The notes: generated by a model from the letters alone, not told the origin. Positions 10,801-19,482 are shown, counted from the stretch's first letter. The stretch is 64,000 nucleotides of DNA from Podarcis raffonei (GCF_027172205.1 NC_070614.1:39996001-40060000); one strand, 5' to 3'. Program-made: numbers and translations.

Positions 10801-13599
10801 CTATGAGAAATTGAAGTCAAAAGTAAGAGACTGGCTTCATTATTATCAGATAAATGAAGTCTTCAAACAGGACAGGAAAATTGGCTTCCAGGTGGAGAGG
10901 TCAAAATTAGAAACAGAGCTATTGGAACCCAATACTAAGAACTTGTCAAGAATGTATAACTTGCTGTTGAAATGGAATACACAGGATGAGACGGTTAAAT
11001 CAGCTATGATTAAATGGGCACAAGATATTGGTCATAATATTATGTTTGCTGACTGGGAGCAGTTATGGACCACCGGTATAAAGTTTACGGCATGTAATGC
11101 CTTGAGAGAGAACATTATGAAAATGATTTATAGGTGGTACATGACCCCAGTCAAGCTTGCAAAAATTTATCACATGCCCGATAATAAATGTTGGAAATGT
11201 AAGGAAACGGAAGGTACTTTCTACCACCTTTGGTGGACGTGCCCAAGGATCAAGGTATTCTGGGAAATGATTTATAATGAAATGAAAAAGGTGCTTAAAT
11301 GCACGTTCGTGAAGAAACCAGAAGCCTTCCTCCTGGGCATGGTAGGCCAATTGGTGTCAAGGAAAGATAGGACGTTCTTTATGTACGCTACAACAGCAGC
11401 AAGAGTATTATTAGCGAAGTATTGGAAGACACAAGAACTACCCACACTGGAAGAATGGCAGACTAAGGTAATAGACTATATGGGACTGGCTGAGATGACC
11501 GGCAGAATCCGTGACCAAGGGAAAGAGACGGTGGAAGAGGATTGGAAGAAGTTTAAAATCTATCTTAAGAACTGTTGTAAAATTAATGAATGCTAAAATG
11601 TTTTGGGCAACGTAAAATAGAATTGCAGTGATTAGCAATTGGATATGAGAAATAAGACTTAAAGAGATATTATATTGATATTAGGGGATGCTGAAAAGAT
11701 TGTCAACAGGGATGCAGAAAGGGGAGGTATGGGGAAGTCGCTGAAAGAAGGCTTAAGAAATGAAAGGTCAAGAAATTATACGTGTTTGTATGTTTGTTTG
11801 TCTTGTATTGTGTTGTATTGTCTTGTATTATGTGTGGAAAAAACTAATAAAAATTTATTAAAAAAAAAAAAAAAAGGAGAAGCTGCGTCACTCACCCAGA
11901 TATGAGACATTGAAGGAAATGTTCAGGAATTGGATTTGGGGAGGGTCTCCCAAAGACTGTTCCTCCAAACCCCCAGACCAAGTGTGAGCACCAACAGCTC
12001 CAGTCACCACATGTTCCTGGAAGAGGATGGAGGAAAAAGGAATGGAGGCATGAAGAAAGATAGGGAGGTGAGGGGAGTACAGACTGCAGTCCCAGGTGTG
12101 GTGGTGGTTTCTCGGTGTTGAAGGACTGCCTTTTCCCATAGGAACTGACTTGGCCCCTGCACTTGTCATCTGAGGCCGTTTTTTATGTCTTTGCTCCCCA
12201 AGAGGTTTGGAGGGCGGAAACACAAGAACGGGCCTTTTCTGTGATGGCTCCCTGACTGTAGAATACTCTACCCAGAAAAGCTCGGCTGGCGCCATGGTTA
12301 CATGTCTTTAGGCACCAGGAAAAACCATTCTTTACCCTTTGGTCATTAAATAATCTATGGCTTGTTAAAGCTGTGGGATTATATTATTATTATGCTGTCT
12401 ATTATTATGTTTTTTATTGTGTGTGTTTTGTAGTGCTCTGTAAAATGTGTTCTTAATGTTGTGCACCACCCTGGGACATTTTGATAAAGGGTGATATAAC
12501 AATTGAATTAACAACAAAAACATCAATAACTGAGCTCTACTCCCCCGCCCATTCTGTTTTAGGCATGAGTAGTCAAATTGCACCTCTCAGTTCTCCTCCA
12601 AAGCCACTTCCGGCCTGCCCAGGAGGTGGGGTTGCGGGCTTCACGCCCACCCCACATGAGCGGGGGCTGGTTGCAGCCCCCGTGAGAGCAGGGGAATCCT
12701 GGTCGGGTCTGCCCCCCCCCAGCCAGCCAATCAGCTGGCTGGCTGGGGGGGCATGGCCTGCCCTATTTAGGGCCGGCACTGAGGGGGCTCACCCTCTTTT
12801 CGCTGACCAAACCACAGCCAAGTCAAGCATTTCCCCTCTCTGCATAACAAAATAACAGGGTGTTCTACATGTAATCATAGAATTATTGTGGTGTTTAAAA
12901 AAACAACACAAATTTATTAAATTTATTCAATGATCATCTAGTTCAAAGCTATTCTCCTACCAGTCCTATCCCTTAGAGGCCAGTATACAGATTTAAATCC
13001 AGATCAGTTTACAAATAGGAACAGCTGAACTACAGGAAGGTACCTGCAGAGCACAGAGCTGCAAATGGCTTGAACCAAACAGTCAAACTACATCCACACA
13101 AAGGGAACAACATTCCCAGGGTGCGAACCAATCGGGAGGGGGAAACAGACGAATCCATCCCACACAGTGTTGTATTGCTAGTTGTGGCAGCCCATGAGGA
13201 GAGACTTCCCTTTAAATAGGGACGGTGGTAGGAATTGTTTTCAGAACTCATGAATGAAAGATTAAGAGGAACCGACTGAAATGCATAACTGAATGGGAAA
13301 ATAAAATTGGATTACTTTTTCACCATCTCTCATTACATTGGAAGCCAGGGTCCTAAAGGGAGTAGAAGCAAATTATAGCTTCTTCTAAAACAAAGTTATT
13401 GTTCTCTTTTATTTTATACACACACACACAAGTGCATTTTTCTGAGGGGACGCAGGGGTATACATACCCCTAAACATTTTGTGAATCTTTGTACTTTTGT
13501 CCATTTACTGTATTTATTTTCCCCGATTTGAACCATAAAATGGTGAATTTCTTGAGTCAAAATGAGTGTACCCCAAACATTTTTTTAGAAAAAAGCACT

Positions 13600-13635
<36 letters not shown>

Positions 13636-16600
13636 ATTGTTTGGATGGTCTTTTGTAAACCGCTCTGTGAGGTCTGCCTAAAAAGCGGGATATTAATACC
13701 CCAAACAAAGCATATGTTCTTATGACACGAGTTTCTACTCACTGGGGTGAGGAGGGCACTGAATCCTCCCTGAGAAAGTTCTTTTTGAAATGAATTGCCA
13801 GCAGAGATTCCAGAGGTCCCTTTTGGGGAAATGAAAGATAATTAAGACAGGCAAGAGGTAGAGAATGGAAGGGGGGGGGCAAGGAGAGGAGGAAGGTTGG
13901 CCTCAAAATCTGCCCTTTCTAAATGGTCATGTTAGAGCAGAACAAATGCAGTTTTCCAGGGGTTGGGAGAAGAGTAATCTTTCGTACAAGAAGTACTTCT
14001 GTTGTGGGGCTTCAGCATGGATGGCACCCCCACATTTGCACCTCCTTTGCAAACGGCTGGGCAGGGTCAGGTTGCACAGTGTCGGTGAATCTGTTGAACG
14101 CCTCAGCATTGGAATAATGATTGACACAATGGTTCACCCTGTTCCACAGTGCCCATGTCATTTTGTGAATTCTGAAATGTAAACTTCATTCCCTTGTTAG
14201 GTACTTCAGTTCTTTACAGCCTGCCCCCCCCCCTTTACTGTACCACACCTATAGTTCTTGGACAGAACTGAGCATCAGCAAAGATGCTCCATCACCTTGT
14301 GACACTGACCTTCAATGGCAAAGATCTTGTCCTTCAGCTGGTTCTGAATGCTACTGAGCGCATCAAAGCTGTCGACTTCGAAAACATTATTAGGTGACGA
14401 AGCAATTGTGTTCAGCTCATCTGTTCTAGTTTGTTTGCCAACCTGGAACAAGCAACAGGGAATTTCTAAAAAGACGTCTTGTCCCCCCGTTACTAATGGG
14501 TCCCTGCCACATATAACCTCAGCACTTGGTTCCCCAAGGCACCAATCCTGCACTTGTCTGCTTGCATGGTGCAGTCACAGAATCCACACATTGCAACCTC
14601 AATGATGGTTTTGAACTCCATACCCCAATGGCATAACGGATGATGCCTTTCTTATCTGCAGCCTGTATAGCGACTTCAAATGTGGTTTTCCTGTCATTGG
14701 ATACGCCATCGGTCAAGACAATGAGGAGTTTCTTGCTGTGAGGTCGCATGCCAAGCTTGGGTAAGAAGACTTTATCCCTGCAAAGAAGGCAGCAAATGGC
14801 TTGGGTCTGAAGGGGAAAAAGGCACCTGGCTCTTCCTCCAACCCAAAAAATCATTTCCCTGGTACTCACACCACATAGCGGATGGCAGTCGGGGTGTGAG
14901 TATTTCCTTTGGTCTGTTGAATTGCGTCGACTATTTCCTTCACCTTGCTTTTAAATGCATTGTAGTAGTTAAAATCAAAAACCAGGTTGACTTCAGTGGA
15001 AAACTGGACCATAGCAAACTGGAAGACACAACAACGGAAAGTTGCACTGCTCCTCTTTCCCCATGCAGTGGGGAGTTCGGATGCACATGTGAAGAATCAA
15101 TATCATTTGGAGAATGGCTTATGTCATCAATGAAAATACAGTGAGCACACCCCACACTTTGGCACCGTTAGTCAACATTCAGGACTTTGAAGCCCAGGAG
15201 CTCCTCTCTGGCAAATGACACCAGATGGTATGTGGCAATTGTTAGAGTGGTGGGAAACTGTGGCGTGTGCTGCATACATCTGCCAGCCTTGAGCTGCCTG
15301 CCATGTGCTGCCCAGAAGCATTCTGGGTAAATAAGTCTAGCTGACACAGTGGTTCACTTCACAGCACCTGATGCCCAACCATTCAATATATTTTTCTAAA
15401 GCAAGCAGTAGTAACAAGAGGGCATGAGAAGGGCAGCCCAGCCCAAAAGGTCAGCAATGGCAGTGACGGGGAAGGAGTACAGAATTAAGGGCAGCAGATG
15501 AAGAATGACCGGTGCCACATGGGGGTTCCTTTCAAACTTGGCAGGGCCTGTGACCAGGTGAAACTCAAACTCAATGGTAGAGCATCTGCTTTGCATGCAA
15601 AAAGTCCAGGTTTAATCCTCAGCATCTCCAGGTGGGGATGGGAAAGAACCCTCTCAGGAATCTGAGAAAGGGGAATTATGAGTCTCAACACCCTTAACAA
15701 GCTGGTGTTCTTTGAGGGAAGCCATGACTGCTTAAATGCTATAAGAGTGCTTTGAAACTATGGAGGGGGTGTGACCTAAGAAGCAAAGCCCAGTGACACC
15801 CACCCACCCAGTCACTTCCCACATGCAGCGCCAACAAGCTCCTTATTGCTCTCACCTGCACATCTGCCTCAGAAACAGAAGCCATTAGCTGAAGGGTGAA
15901 GTTCTTCACTGTGAGAAAGGAACCATCAGAAATGCTCCCAGAGTCGTCAAATAAGATCACAGCATCCACGCCAACAGTGCACTCTGAGTGGAGAAGAGGC
16001 ATGATGGGGGTGGAAAATGGATTGCATTCCCACGACATCCCAAAACAAAGACAAATGAATAGCCTCAACGAGGAACGGAAGCCGATATGCCCCAGCATCC
16101 TAAAATAAACTTTGCAGGTCTCCATAATGTGGGGATTGTCCCATTCAAGAGCCACAACATTTCTCTCCAGTCAGAACCCTTTGCACAACAGTCTTTAACA
16201 CATGATAATCTCAGGTAACAACTGCAAATGAGGAATTGGGTCTGAACATCCCAAATTAAACTTTGGGCTGCCACAAATCACAGAGCCACACCTCCAAGGG
16301 AACATGAGATGTTTGAGAATTATGTCCAACCGAGTATTTGGTTTTAGTACATGACATTGCCAGGTGTACAAGCCCACATCAATAATAGTCAAAAACAAAA
16401 TGAACAAGGAACCAAGGACATGTACCCCAAACTAAGCTGTGAGTCACCCCAAATCAAACATCCACACCTTCAGGAGAGTGACCTCAGAGACACGATACAG
16501 GTAGAAGATACCATTCTGGAGGTGTGCAAGTATGATTTGCAATGGTCAAAATTCCTTATTTGTAATTGACATATTGGGTCACTGTGTATTACAGAGCAAT

Positions 16601-18414
16601 GTACAAAAAGAATGGTTTGACAGGAGAGAATTGCCATGGAACTCAAAGGGGATAGCCTGGTAAATACAATATGGGGTAGGCCAAAGCTTATCTTGGGATG
16701 CTAGAACTGCAGAATAACTCTCACCTGGCATGCAGATGCAGCAATGGTGAAAAGCTGCACATATTGAATTTCTAACTGTGCTGCAGCACTTAAAAGGACA
16801 CAATATGTGTGACAACCTTGGTCCAACTTCATGCGCATGACTGTCTCCTCTTCCCCTTTACCAAACCGATGCTCCCGAACCTAGCTTATTAATGCAATAT
16901 GCTATGAGGCATGTGAAGCTAATTTTCTCCAAATCTTACCTTGGAAAGCTGGATGGATCTCTTTGGCAGGTTGGTTAAAATTGCTCATGATATAGCAGAC
17001 ACCATTCAGATAATCAAAGTCCCCACATCGACGCTCCCATGTTGGGCCACAGGCCTGTGTGGACAGGAAGGATGAAAACAGCCATGGGATCCCAGTCTCC
17101 TAAGCTGATTCACCTAGGTCATATCCACACCATAGACTTATTTATTGAAATGTTTAAAGCACTCTTATACCACGGCTTCCCCCAAAGGATCCTGGGAACT
17201 GTAGTTTAGTAAGGGTGCTGAGAGTTGTTAGGAGACTCCCCCCAGAGCTACAATTCCAAGCATCCTTGAACTACATTTCCCATGATTCTTTCAGGGGAGT
17301 AAAGGCTGTTAAAGTGACATAACTGTGCTTTAAATGTATGATATGGATGTGACTCTAGATTGTCTCAGCCAAACTGAGAGAAATTCCTCCTCAAGGCCAG
17401 GTCAGGGCATTTTCTGCTTGAGCTCAATATTTTCTCTCCAAAGCCAAGTTGCAAGGCACCCACAGCTGGTCAAGTTATTCTGTCACCTGAAGCAGAAAAT
17501 CCCACAAGTTCCTCTTCCCATCCCTGACAGTAAAAATACAATATTAATAAATTTCAAAATGATTTTTTCCTCCTTTAATTAAGCCCTGAATCAGCTGCTT
17601 GAGGCGGCTGCCTCATTCTCACTAATGTCAGGGCTGCCTCTGTTTCACCTCCTTTCTGAGTGACAGACACTGCAAACACAGACACACCCATGGATTTGCA
17701 CTATTTTGCTATTTGATTCCACTCTGGTTTTACTTACTATTATTTTGGAGTCTGATTTATCGGCAGCCAGCGAAAGTCCCAGAGATATTCCAGAGGTATC
17801 TTTGTTTCAGACAAGGAGAGATGGCATGTAGAAAAAAAGAGACAGACATATAAGTGAGACATAATATATAAAGAGACTTTGTCCCCATGTCTCATGGATA
17901 TTAATACATACACAGAATTCCTAGCTATTCTGCATACCCTCCAAAATTTAACTGATGAAAATAGGGACTTGTAACATCTGTATCAGTCTGTAGTGCAGAT
18001 ATGCCCTCAAGAGTTACCTCTCTCTTCTCAGGAGATAAAATCATCAGATGTGACACTCTCACCTTCAGAAGAATGGAGGCACACAAATTTTTAGCTTACT
18101 GTTGTGGTGGAGAACCACTGGCTGGCACTTCTCTGTATCATACGAGCAGCGGAAAAGCGATCCCGTCCGGTTGCCTGACATGGGGGCACTCACTACCAAC
18201 CTGCAGGAGGGAAGCAAGTTTTAGAAAACAACTGTTTATGGGCATGTGGCTGCTCTGAACAAAATCAACTGGCAACGGTTTGGTTCTCACCAGGACGTGC
18301 CATCGTCTGCTCTCGTCTGGACAACCCGGTAGCCAAACTGAGGGGCCTTGTCACCTTGGAAAAACACCGGAGTCTCTGTATCAATGATGTTGAAATCTGA
18401 AGAGACTGCAGAAC
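1921..18414 (-). CDS. ITGAM-like: Leukocyte integrin alpha subunit with I domain (partial gene)
   Basis: Thirteen exons in perfect phase encode the N-terminal half of a beta2-partner integrin alpha chain, a cell-surface adhesion receptor subunit of leukocytes. In transcript order they lie at 18414-18291, 18200-18100, 17799-17738, 17054-16940, 15983-15856, 15018-14870, 14777-14624, 14443-14310, 13819-13743, 12016-11896, 5843-5707, 4417-4277 and 2124-1921. The product shows FG-GAP blades (FGYRVVQ, LVVSAP), then an inserted von Willebrand A/I domain with the MIDAS motif FDDSGSIS, the MIDAS threonine region [12 protein letters not shown] and LIVLTDG. After that come the KIFAIEG linker and blades with GAPRYQHVG, the calcium loop DLDEDNNTD and DISGDGFAD. 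The linker resembles human ITGAM/ITGAX (ELNTIAS, IFAIEG). FGYRVVQ, GAVGA and LRGDPG are closer to ITGAL, so exact orthology is open. The signal-peptide exon was not identified upstream of 18414, and exons after 1921 lie outside the window. Confidence 0.93.
2518..2783 (-). mobile_element. Probable solo LTR fossil
   Basis: Read on the minus strand, about 266 bp begins TGTTATGTACTG. It carries a TATA box (CTATATAAG) and downstream an AATAAA signal (GAATAAACAAG), the order expected in an LTR. CCAAT lies on both sides (2513-2517 and 2784-2788), which fits a 5-bp target duplication. No internal retroviral sequence is seen. Family and age are not determined. Confidence 0.5.
3059..3215 (+). mobile_element. 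tRNA-Lys-derived SINE with CR1-type tail
   Basis: The head resembles tRNA-Lys, with A box (TAGCTCAGTTGGTAGAGC), CTT anticodon region (GACTCTTAATCTCAG) and B box (GGTTCGAGCCC). It is followed by 'ggctggactagatggccct' and 'cccttccaactcta', the 3' end typical of CR1. The unpaired acceptor stem and the tail exclude a working tRNA gene. Confidence 0.8.
3560..4184 (+). mobile_element. L2-clade LINE 3' end
   Basis: An open frame at 3563-4051 encodes the C-terminal end of an L2-type ORF2 ([43 protein letters not shown]). It is followed by the 'ggatataaataataaataa' 3' end and an (AAT)n/(TTA)n tract at 4128-4184. It is 5'-truncated and lies in an integrin intron. Confidence 0.85.
4277..4417 (-). CDS. 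ITGAM-like: Integrin alpha FG-GAP exon with calcium loop
   Basis: Encodes [20 protein letters not shown] then [26 protein letters not shown] is the EF-hand-like calcium loop of beta-propeller blades. It is 141 nt, 47 codons exactly. Confidence 0.95.
4781..4844. repeat. (GA)n microsatellite
   Basis: Nearly pure GA dinucleotides over about 64 bp. Confidence 0.95.
5029..5261. mobile_element. Tc1/mariner-type MITE (TACCTCGG family)
   Basis: 233 bp with terminal inverted repeats CAGTGGTACCTCGG and CGAGGTACCACTG flanked by TA. The interior has 'ttcttaacctgaa' repeats and no coding capacity. A shorter relative lies at 61687-61818. Confidence 0.8.
5405..5575 (+). mobile_element. tRNA-Ala-type SINE, degraded
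   Basis: Shares 'gcatgcagaaggtcccaggt', 'cctcagcatctc' and 'agtcagtgtagacagtac' with the copies at 15565-15665, 49508-49690, 51119-51306 and 62416-62605. Confidence 0.65.
5707..5843 (-). CDS. ITGAM-like: Integrin alpha FG-GAP exon (GAPRYQHVG)
   Basis: Encodes [20 protein letters not shown], then [11 protein letters not shown] and ends FSEGDQ, matching ITGAM LGAPRYQHIG. The acceptor is CTGACAG and the donor GTAAGA. Confidence 0.94.
6867..7850 (+). CDS. L1 ORF1 protein (RNA-binding chaperone)
   Basis: 327 residues with the L1 ORF1p layout. There is a basic N-terminus ([12 protein letters not shown]) and a coiled-coil stretch at roughly residues 30-135 with heptads such as [14 protein letters not shown]. 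An RRM-like core follows ([39 protein letters not shown]), then a C-terminal domain ([19 protein letters not shown]). L1 ORF1 proteins trimerise and coat the element RNA. The upstream 5' UTR would act as promoter. No internal stop. Confidence 0.92.
   Translation: MSGPTEERTTRAKSKAEQKRRGSIVPPAAPSMDTVTITKALVKINETLEVLTKQSTENSKQLNQLSTKLDLNTETINKLVQENEITRKIAEEAKVSAEEAKLSAGNTQEQIVPVCKKLEEHDAALSLLELQRKNKNLRLRSIPENEKDNLIDYLTKEFLEFWQDSLKEEEFKITTAFRLGRKQNRKSPRDCLITLRSQEERDKILNLHFQTALEIEDSRVQIFKDIPKNILEARTHYKDLVTLLRKNNILFRWEFPQGLSFNYKGKKIKIKTVQDKEQFLTRNEEDLLKETAEPTDLENLPDISNLSFGARKSTEEDLLGAVGGATE
7859..11596 (+). CDS. L1 ORF2 endonuclease/reverse transcriptase
   Basis: 1245 residues without a stop. The N-terminal apurinic-type endonuclease (about 1-235) shows [34 protein letters not shown] and SDHN. 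The reverse transcriptase follows with [55 protein letters not shown] and the catalytic FADD box. A C-terminal zinc-knuckle-like [18 protein letters not shown] lies near residue 1115. Every motif expected of a retrotransposition-competent ORF2 is present. Activity itself cannot be judged from sequence. Confidence 0.95.
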   Translation: MSLKFLSWNCNGLNLPRKRREVFHILKKEQLDLICLQETHVTRVHRKLLINKRLGQEFISSDKVKKRGVVIYAKEKLAPKLIFKDEQGRYLAIEIQVQGEKLLIIGVYAPNEGKSEFFKKLHETLIDFLDYNVILMGDMNGVVSTNMDKAQKQVISKDGRLPKTFFEMTDNMNLIDIWRTRNPLEREGTFFSEVKMTWTRIDQIWITSGMAAKVKKVEICPKTCSDHNAVKMEMNPTTAGSFRWRMNDSLFRDEEVYKKAQKAVKDYFEINLRTEVEKRIVWDASKAVMRGFLIQQNAVKRKRQNERKDKIMEKIKEGEKRLRSKPKSHEILREIKFHQRQYMELMNQEIEWKIKQMRQKTFESADKCGKLLAWQLKKRQKQNMVTNLEVEGKNIYKPNEIRNCFQSYFRRLYAQGPVNEKEIEEFLQKYGLQKISEQSRVILNQKITDQEIEGAIQNMQLGKSPGPDGLTSRYYKALKEWLMQPLKEVCNEILEGKKAPESWKEAYITLIPKTETEKNQVKNYRPISLLNVDYKIFADILAKRLKRVLVEEIHKDQAGFLPGRHLSDNVRNIIDIMELLEANINTKAVLIFVDAEKAFDNISWSFMKKNLQGMGVGQGFENGISAIYSEQKAKLIVNNVVTEEFAIEKGTRQGCPISPLLFISVLEVLLNMIREDQLVKGIQVGAKQYKLRAFADDLVLTLQEPDTSTKRVLELIQAFGQVAGFKLNKQKTKVLDKNLTAVEREKFQSETGLMVTKKVKYLGINLTSKNVNLFKDNYEKCWSEIKKDLEVWSNLRLSLLGRIAVIKMNVLPRMLFLFQTLQILDKMDCFKRWQKDISRFVWQGKKPRIKFKILTDAKERGGFALPDLKLYYESAAFCWLKSWLLLENTDILDLEGFNNRFGWHAYIWYDKVKIHQGFKNHIVRKALYKVWTRYKDLLENKTPRWLSPMEAKEVKKLNMESKWPKYWEIIEQEEGKVKLQSYEKLKSKVRDWLHYYQINEVFKQDRKIGFQVERSKLETELLEPNTKNLSRMYNLLLKWNTQDETVKSAMIKWAQDIGHNIMFADWEQLWTTGIKFTACNALRENIMKMIYRWYMTPVKLAKIYHMPDNKCWKCKETEGTFYHLWWTCPRIKVFWEMIYNEMKKVLKCTFVKKPEAFLLGMVGQLVSRKDRTFFMYATTAARVLLAKYWKTQELPTLEEWQTKVIDYMGLAEMTGRIRDQGKETVEEDWKKFKIYLKNCCKINEC
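11896..12016 (-). CDS. ITGAM-like: Integrin alpha blade exon next to the L1 insertion
   Basis: Encodes [20 protein letters not shown] and ends ISFNVSYLG, matching ITGAM VGSYDWAGG and DAYLGY. Its donor GTGAGT (11895-11890) is followed at once by the 17-bp target-site duplication of the L1 in this intron. Confidence 0.92.
12220..12512 (+). mobile_element. L2-clade LINE 3' end, degraded
   Basis: 'gaacgggccttttctgtgatggctccctgact' keeps the RAFSVMAP signature of the L2 ORF2 C-terminus. It is followed by 'cttaatgttgtgcaccaccctgggacatt' and a degenerate 3' end. Confidence 0.65.
13602..13633. repeat. (CA)n microsatellite
   Basis: Pure CA dinucleotides over 32 bp. Confidence 0.95.
13743..13819 (-). 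CDS. ITGAM-like: Integrin alpha exon (ELSQGGFSA)
   Basis: 77-nt exon encoding [20 protein letters not shown] then SALLTP, matching ITGAM SSFEHEMSQEGFSAAI. The acceptor is AAAAG and the donor GTGAGT. Confidence 0.9.
14310..14443 (-). CDS. ITGAM-like: Integrin I-domain end and linker exon
   Basis: Encodes [20 protein letters not shown] and ends LKDKIFAIE. It is very close to ITGAM ELNTIAS and REKIFAIEG, and includes the C-terminal helix of the I domain. The donor is GTCAGT. Confidence 0.94.
14624..14777 (-). CDS. ITGAM-like: Integrin I-domain exon (LIVLTDG)
   Basis: Encodes [20 protein letters not shown], then [20 protein letters not shown] and ends [12 protein letters not shown] supplies the MIDAS aspartate. 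The donor GTATGG is weaker than its neighbours, but the phase (IG, then VGK) is right. Confidence 0.93.
14870..15018 (-). CDS. ITGAM-like: Integrin I-domain exon with MIDAS threonine
   Basis: Encodes [16 protein letters not shown], then [20 protein letters not shown] and [12 protein letters not shown] holds the third MIDAS region (human GRTHTATGI). The donor is GTGAGT. Confidence 0.94.
15565..15665 (+). mobile_element. tRNA-Ala-type SINE head fragment
   Basis: 'aatggtagagcatctgctttgcatgca' (A box and TGC anticodon region) followed by 'aatcctcagcatctccaggtggggatggg', as in the copy at 62416. The rest is lost. Confidence 0.65.
15856..15983 (-). CDS. ITGAM-like: Integrin I-domain exon with MIDAS DxSxS
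   Basis: Encodes [20 protein letters not shown] and ends EADVQ. DDSGS is the metal-coordinating DxSxS motif of the I domain. The acceptor is ACTCAG and the donor GTGAGA. Confidence 0.94.
16940..17054 (-). CDS. ITGAM-like: Integrin alpha exon before the I domain
   Basis: Encodes [20 protein letters not shown] and ends [10 protein letters not shown]. It matches human ITGAM ACGPTVHQTC and GLCFLF. The acceptor is CACACAG and the donor GTAAGA. Confidence 0.93.
17110..17345. mobile_element. Palindromic MITE ('gggaactgtagttt' family)
   Basis: The ends 'catatccacaccatagac' and 'gtatgatatggatgtgac' are inverted copies. The inner arms contain 'aggatcctgggaactgtagttt' and 'gaactacatttcccatgattct'. Related copies lie at 37449-37625 and 41030-41360. 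Confidence 0.6.
17738..17799 (-). CDS. ITGAM-like: Integrin alpha short exon (SLGLSLA)
   Basis: 62-nt exon encoding [20 protein letters not shown], matching [17 protein letters not shown]. It is bounded by acceptor AAAG and donor GTAAGT and is too short to stand out as an ORF. Confidence 0.88.
18100..18200 (-). CDS. ITGAM-like: Integrin alpha exon (GAP/GSLFRC)
   Basis: Encodes [18 protein letters not shown] and the following [12 protein letters not shown], matching ITGAM VVVGAPQE and GSLYQC. The acceptor is CTGCAG and the donor GTAAGC. The phase matches both neighbouring exons. Confidence 0.9.
18291..18414 (-). CDS. ITGAM-like: Integrin alpha exon (first blade start)
   Basis: Encodes [18 protein letters not shown], then FGYRVVQ and DDGTSW. 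The acceptor is CTCTAG at 18415 and the donor GTGAGA at 18290. It corresponds to human ITGAM exon 2 (FNLDTEN, FGQSVVQ). The entering phase needs one nucleotide from a signal-peptide exon. Confidence 0.9.
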
Positions 18415-19270
18415 CTAGAGTGGAAAATGGTAGCAGAATGCTGTGGCACAGAGAGTTCGGCGCATAAACACTGCTAAGAAAACATTTCCTTTTCACAAGC
18501 TGCCAGGGGCTCTTCCAGATGTGGAAGATGTCCAAATTCCAATTTAAAATAATTTTTGTTAAAAGCCCAACCTGAAAGCAGCCTTGGGTTGGGGGGGGCG
18601 GGGAGCAATTGGAGAGGCTACCACTTGAATAAACAGGCCCAAGTGTCCAGTTATTTTTTCACATTTTGCCACCATGAATGTTGTATATTATGCCTATGCT
18701 CCAGCTGTCCCTATTGACTCACCCCAGTCCCTGGTAAATCATTGCTCCTTTGGGGAGAGGGGACAAACCTTGTTTACATCTTGTTACTATAGGTTGCTAG
18801 AGTTATGGTATATGCTGGACAGTTATACAGACTGGGCCCAAAGGCAAGTGAATGGGCAGGGAGGAGGCCTGTTCAGGATATTTTGCCTGTAGCCCCCCCC
18901 CCAACCCTGGAGCCAGCACAGGGTTCTGTTTTCTTTCCAGGGGTCTCTGGCAGTTAAATCTTTGGCTGGGGAATGGACACATCTTGTCTCTAGGAAAAGT
19001 GGACAAGTGGCCACAGGTAGAAGCAACAGGTGTCTAGGAAAAGGAGACAGGAGTCCTGAGAAGCTTGCAAGTGGGTGGAAGGGGCACAGTAAGGGAAGGT
19101 TCAAGGAAGGAGGGGGAAATGCCGGAGAAGAGAAACACAAACAGCCGGCAGCTGAAGTTCACATGCTGCTCTTTGGAAACAAGGCAACCTCTGACTGTTT
19201 GGATGAAGTCTGTGCTTTCCAAATGCTGGGGTGGAAAGTCTGTGGTTGGCACTTTCCAAGAGCTGGTGTA
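18415..19270. other. Integrin 5' flank, no gene recognised
   Basis: The signal-peptide exon and promoter of the integrin should lie here or further right. I found no short exon with a clear signal peptide and a phase-1 donor. The hydrophobic minus-strand ORF at 18823-19140 has no family likeness. Confidence 0.4.
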
Positions 19271-19271
19271 A

Positions 19272-19482
19272 CCTAATGGCTGAACTATGGATCAGGAAGA
19301 TTTTTTCTGATAGTAAGAGCTGTTCCACAGTGAAACAGGCCCCCTCAGGAGGTTGTAGACTCTCCTTCCTTGGAGTTTTTAAGCAGAGGTTACGGACGCT
19401 TTACTTGAGATTCCTGTGTTGCAGGGGGGTTGGACTAGATGACTCTCAGGATCTCTTCCAACTCTACAAATTATTTGATTCT
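19272..19482 (+). mobile_element. CR1 LINE 3' end
   Basis: Typical CR1 3' sequence 'ctccttccttggagtttttaagcagaggtt', 'gggttggactagatgact', 'cttccaactctacaaatt' and a 'gattctat' tail. 5'-truncated and non-coding. Confidence 0.8.

Larger units (their letters stand above)
5942..11872 (+). mobile_element. Full-length L1 LINE with two open ORFs
   Basis: 5931 bp with a GC-rich 5' UTR (5942-6866), ORF1 (6867-7850), an 8-bp spacer, ORF2 (7859-11596), a 3' UTR with AATAAA-type signals and a poly(A) tail. A perfect 17-bp target-site duplication (AAAGGAGAAGCTGCGTC) lies at 5925-5941 and 11873-11889. The long perfect duplication and two uninterrupted ORFs mark a young insertion. It is antisense to the integrin gene and enlarged an intron of about 104 bp to 6.05 kb. 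Confidence 0.95.

Noticed and set aside
12600-12830. Second solo LTR (CCAATCAG plus CTATTTAG promoter-like layout)
   Set aside because: The 'cagccagccaatcagctggctggctg' block and TATA-like motif are suggestive, but no ends or flanking duplication could be defined.
18823-19140. Missing integrin signal-peptide exon
   Set aside because: The minus-strand frame is hydrophobic and proline-rich but has no credible signal peptide followed by a phase-1 donor.
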